Of a stretch of 64,000 nt of DNA, positions 61,362 to 64,000 are shown in pieces (within the stretch, counting starts at the first letter, position 1; each line of letters begins with the position of its first letter). The stretch lies in contig NZ_CP017603.1 of assembly GCF_001854185.1 (NCBI RefSeq), positions 3,100,001-3,164,000 on the forward strand, written 5' to 3'. A program made the position numbers and the translations under genes. Source of the stretch: Clostridium formicaceticum (lineage in GTDB: Bacteria > Bacillota > Clostridia > Peptostreptococcales > Natronincolaceae). Under the pieces are notes generated by a model. The model was not told the DNA's origin. It ran no database searches and was given only the letters and a program-made list of their open reading frames with translations.

Positions 61362-63571
61362 TGGATCTAAAGCCAAATGAGAAATTAGATATTAAAACCT
61401 TATTAAAGGATCTAGATAAATATACGCCAAAACGCAGAGGCTGGACATGGAGGCAAAAACAAGAGAACCTACAAATGGGACCCTTTGTTTATAAAGATGC
61501 CTCTATGCCACTGGAACAAAGCACGCCACTGCCTTCAGCAAAGTATTTTGGTGATATCGACCCCCAGCCAGATTCGGTGATAACAACAGAAATTGCTTCT
61601 GGGAGGTTCGAAGATGATATTCGGCGTATGAGGATGGCAGCATGGCACGGAGCAGATCATATCATGGTGATTCGGACAGCCGGTCAAAGCCACTTTGATG
61701 GCTTAATCGAAGGAACGCCTCAAGGGATTGGTGGTATTCCCATAACTAGAAAACAAGTAAGAGCACAAAGAAAAGCTTTAGATTTTATTGAAGAAGAAGT
61801 AGGCAGACCCATCAACTACCATTCTTACATTAGTGGGGTTGCCGGGCCGGAGATCGCAGTGATGTTTGCGGAAGAAGGGGTAAATGGTGCCCATCAAGAT
61901 CCCCAGTACAACATTTTATATAGAAATATTAATATGATTCGTTCCTTTGTGGATGCTGCTGAAGCAAAACAATCAATGGTCTGGGCAGATATTGCACAGA
62001 TTGATGGAGCACACAATGCCAATGCTACTGCTAGAGAAGCCTGGAAGGTAATGCCAGAACTGATGGTGCAACACGCAATAAATTCTATTTATTCGGTAAA
62101 AGTAGGAATGAAGAAGGAAAATATATGCTTATCCACTGTGCCTCCTACAGCACCACCAGCACCTTGTATGACTTTAGATTTGCCTTATGCTGTAGCACTA
62201 AGGGAATTGTTTAAAGAATATAAAATGAGGGCACAAATGAATACAAAGTATATGGAATCTTCTACCAGGGAGGCCACTGTAACCCATGTACTGAATTTAT
62301 TAATTTCCAGACTAACAAGGGCAGATATTCAATCTACAATTACACCAGATGAAGGAAGAAATGTGCCGTGGCATATTTATAATATAGAGGCATGTGATAC
62401 TGCAAAGCAAGCGCTAGTAGGCATGGATGGATTAATGGAGATGATCCAGCTGAAAGATACAGGCATGTTGAGGGATAAAGCTAGAGAACTGAAGGAAAGA
62501 GCCGTATTATTCATGGAGGAGGTACTAGAAACAGGAGGATACTTTAATGCCGTTGAAGCAGGTTTTTTTGTAGATTCTGGCTATTACCCTGAGAGAAATG
62601 GGGACGGTATTACTAGAAAGATAGATTCAGGTATAGGTGTAGGGACGGTCTATGAAAGAGATGAGGACTATTTAGCTCCAGTAACCGCACATTTCGGCTA
62701 TAACAATGTAGCACAATATGATCCTTCAGCAGTAGAGGAACCATCAAAGCTTATTGATGGATGCACCTTTGAAAAACCAGAAAAAATTATCTTTATCGAT
62801 GAGTTGGATGAAACGGATAATGTCAATGTGCGATTAGAAGAAACCAAGGAATTAAGGGAGAGCACAAGCATTAAGCCGGAGGTAGAATGGATGGGAGATG
62901 GCTATGTCATGTTAAATCTTTTTCTACCGCTGCCAAAGCGAGCTGCCCAATTTGCAGCGATTGAGATAGGAAAAAAGATGGGCCTAGAAGATGTAGAGGT
63001 GATTCATAAGGAAGAGATGCACCCTTCTGAAGGTACAAGAATAGAGCTTAAGGGAAGAGTTGGTTTTACCATTGATGTTAAGGACTTGGTGATTCCACCA
63101 GAGCCTACAATCATGTCTGAGGACGAAATAAGAGAGGCAATTGAAAAGCAGCCTATGAAAATTGTCGCAGGCACAGTAGGAGAAGATGAGCACTCTGTAG
63201 GGCTCAGGGAAATCATAGATATTAAACATGGGGGCATCGAAAAGTATGGCATTGAATGTCACTATTTAGGTACTTCTGTGGCGATAGAAAAGTTAGTAGA
63301 CGCCGCCATAGAATTAAATGCTGATGCTATATTAGCCTCTACCATCATTAGTCATGATGATATTCACTATAAAAGCATGAAGAAGATTCACGAACTTTGT
63401 ATAGAAAAAGGAATTCGCAATGATATTATGATTCTTTGCGGAGGGACTCAGGTGACACCTGAATTAGCTGTAAAACAAGGGGTAGATGCTGGTTTTACCA
63501 GGGGAACAAAGGGTGTACATGTGGCTACCTTCCTGGTTGAAAAGAGAAGGGAAATGCAAAATGAGGATTAG
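61361..63571 (+). CDS. oraE: D-ornithine 4,5-aminomutase, large subunit (B12 and PLP dependent)
   Basis: A 736-residue subunit. A TIM-barrel core (about 100-480) and a C-terminal cobalamin-binding Rossmann domain (about 600-735). The base-off motif DEHSVG (DxHxxG) provides the His that replaces the dimethylbenzimidazole ligand of adenosylcobalamin; GGTQVTPE is also seen near the end. It converts D-ornithine into 2,4-diaminopentanoate by a radical mechanism. The preceding GGGTGCAGAATAATG is usual for its start. Confidence 0.96.
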   Translation: MDLKPNEKLDIKTLLKDLDKYTPKRRGWTWRQKQENLQMGPFVYKDASMPLEQSTPLPSAKYFGDIDPQPDSVITTEIASGRFEDDIRRMRMAAWHGADHIMVIRTAGQSHFDGLIEGTPQGIGGIPITRKQVRAQRKALDFIEEEVGRPINYHSYISGVAGPEIAVMFAEEGVNGAHQDPQYNILYRNINMIRSFVDAAEAKQSMVWADIAQIDGAHNANATAREAWKVMPELMVQHAINSIYSVKVGMKKENICLSTVPPTAPPAPCMTLDLPYAVALRELFKEYKMRAQMNTKYMESSTREATVTHVLNLLISRLTRADIQSTITPDEGRNVPWHIYNIEACDTAKQALVGMDGLMEMIQLKDTGMLRDKARELKERAVLFMEEVLETGGYFNAVEAGFFVDSGYYPERNGDGITRKIDSGIGVGTVYERDEDYLAPVTAHFGYNNVAQYDPSAVEEPSKLIDGCTFEKPEKIIFIDELDETDNVNVRLEETKELRESTSIKPEVEWMGDGYVMLNLFLPLPKRAAQFAAIEIGKKMGLEDVEVIHKEEMHPSEGTRIELKGRVGFTIDVKDLVIPPEPTIMSEDEIREAIEKQPMKIVAGTVGEDEHSVGLREIIDIKHGGIEKYGIECHYLGTSVAIEKLVDAAIELNADAILASTIISHDDIHYKSMKKIHELCIEKGIRNDIMILCGGTQVTPELAVKQGVDAGFTRGTKGVHVATFLVEKRREMQNED

Positions 63572-64000
63572 TGTTCTTGTAGCTGAAATTGGCAGTACGA
63601 CCACTGTTGTAAATGCTTTCCAAGACATTCATACTCCCTGTCCAAAATTTATTGGACAGGGGCAATTTCCAACAACTGTCTTAGAAGGGGATGTAAATAT
63701 AGGCCTACAGGGGGCCATAGAGGATTTGAAAAAAAATCTTAAAATTGATAAAATTGAATACGATGAAATGTTTGCCACCAGCAGTGCAGCTGGGGGGTTA
63801 AAGATGACGGTGCATGGTCTGGTGTATGATATGACGGTTCGAGCAGCTAAAGAAGCGGCTCTAGGAGCAGGCGCTATTATTCACAAAGTAACAGCTGGCA
63901 AACTTAAAAGAACAGATATTAAAAAAATAATAGATCTTTGCCCCAATATTATTTTGCTGGCCGGCGGTGTAGACTATGGAGAAAGGGACACTGTCCTCTA
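63561..64000 (+). CDS. MutL/GlmL-like protein, 5' part (runs off the window)
   Basis: Begins at ATG 63561, inside the last codons of oraE, and continues past the end of the window; 146 residues are visible. The start ISVLVAEIGSTTTVVNAF and the following FATSSAAGGLKMTVHGL and LLAGGVDYGERDTV motifs are the ASKHA-type ATP-binding marks of the GlmL/MutL family. Such proteins sit next to B12 mutases and are thought to reactivate or chaperone them. Ornithine racemase (orr) would be expected further downstream. Confidence 0.88.
   Translation, partial: MRISVLVAEIGSTTTVVNAFQDIHTPCPKFIGQGQFPTTVLEGDVNIGLQGAIEDLKKNLKIDKIEYDEMFATSSAAGGLKMTVHGLVYDMTVRAAKEAALGAGAIIHKVTAGKLKRTDIKKIIDLCPNIILLAGGVDYGERDTVL

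Overview
The window reads as a low-GC, endospore-forming anaerobic Firmicute of class Clostridia, probably near the Alkaliphilus/Natronincola group or the Clostridium aceticum/formicaceticum group. Evidence: AT-rich DNA, strong AGGAGG ribosome binding sites, sporulation genes (bofC-like, spoIID), the SCIFF peptide with its radical SAM maturase, HemZ, a Firmicute-type 6S RNA, and a Stickland-type ornithine degradation operon. The genus is inferred, not shown.

Bases 1 to about 22,710 are the right-hand part of a siphovirus-type prophage, all genes on the + strand. Order: accessory genes including a GIY-YIG and an HNH endonuclease; small and large terminase; portal; HK97 prohead protease; major capsid; head-tail connectors; tail tube; a tail chaperone pair joined by a -1 frameshift signal; tape measure; distal tail protein; baseplate and fibre proteins; holin-like protein; amidase; a last small membrane protein. 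No integrase, repressor or replication genes are seen, so the left end lies outside the window. The prophage ends in a palindrome-rich stretch and then a 3' fragment of a selenocysteine tRNA (anticodon UCA, long variable arm, CCA end). This is best read as attR: the phage integrated into selC.

From 22,780 to 50,400 is host chromosome. First comes an XRE regulator plus peptide deformylase pair with visible promoter and operator repeats, then three minus-strand genes (F420-dehydrogenase-like iron-sulfur protein, nitroreductase, DUF378 membrane protein). After that is a long housekeeping run: bofC-like, ruvCAB, DUF2905, spoIID, queA, tgt, yajC, a TIGR04086 membrane protein, scfA-scfB (ranthipeptide precursor and maturase), gamma-carbonic anhydrase-like, secD-secF, ubiB-like kinase, recJ, apt, relA, dtd, an MBL hydrolase, hemZ and aspS.

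Bases 50,400-55,000 hold an SLH-domain surface protein with an exact 12-residue tail repeat. Next is an RNA-rich intergenic region: a small three-way-junction candidate, the 6S RNA gene, and an unrecognised, strongly structured RNA candidate with its own near-consensus promoter. Then come tcdA, an RseC/SoxR-reducing-like gene and a two-part ThrE-type exporter on the minus strand.

Bases 55,000-64,000 carry glyA, a PAS/AAA+/Fis sigma-54 activator, and a -24/-12 promoter that drives ord-ortA-ortB-oraS-oraE. These encode 2,4-diaminopentanoate dehydrogenase, 2-amino-4-oxopentanoate thiolase and B12-dependent D-ornithine 4,5-aminomutase. A MutL/GlmL-like gene follows and runs off the end. Together the operon converts D-ornithine toward acetyl-CoA and D-alanine.
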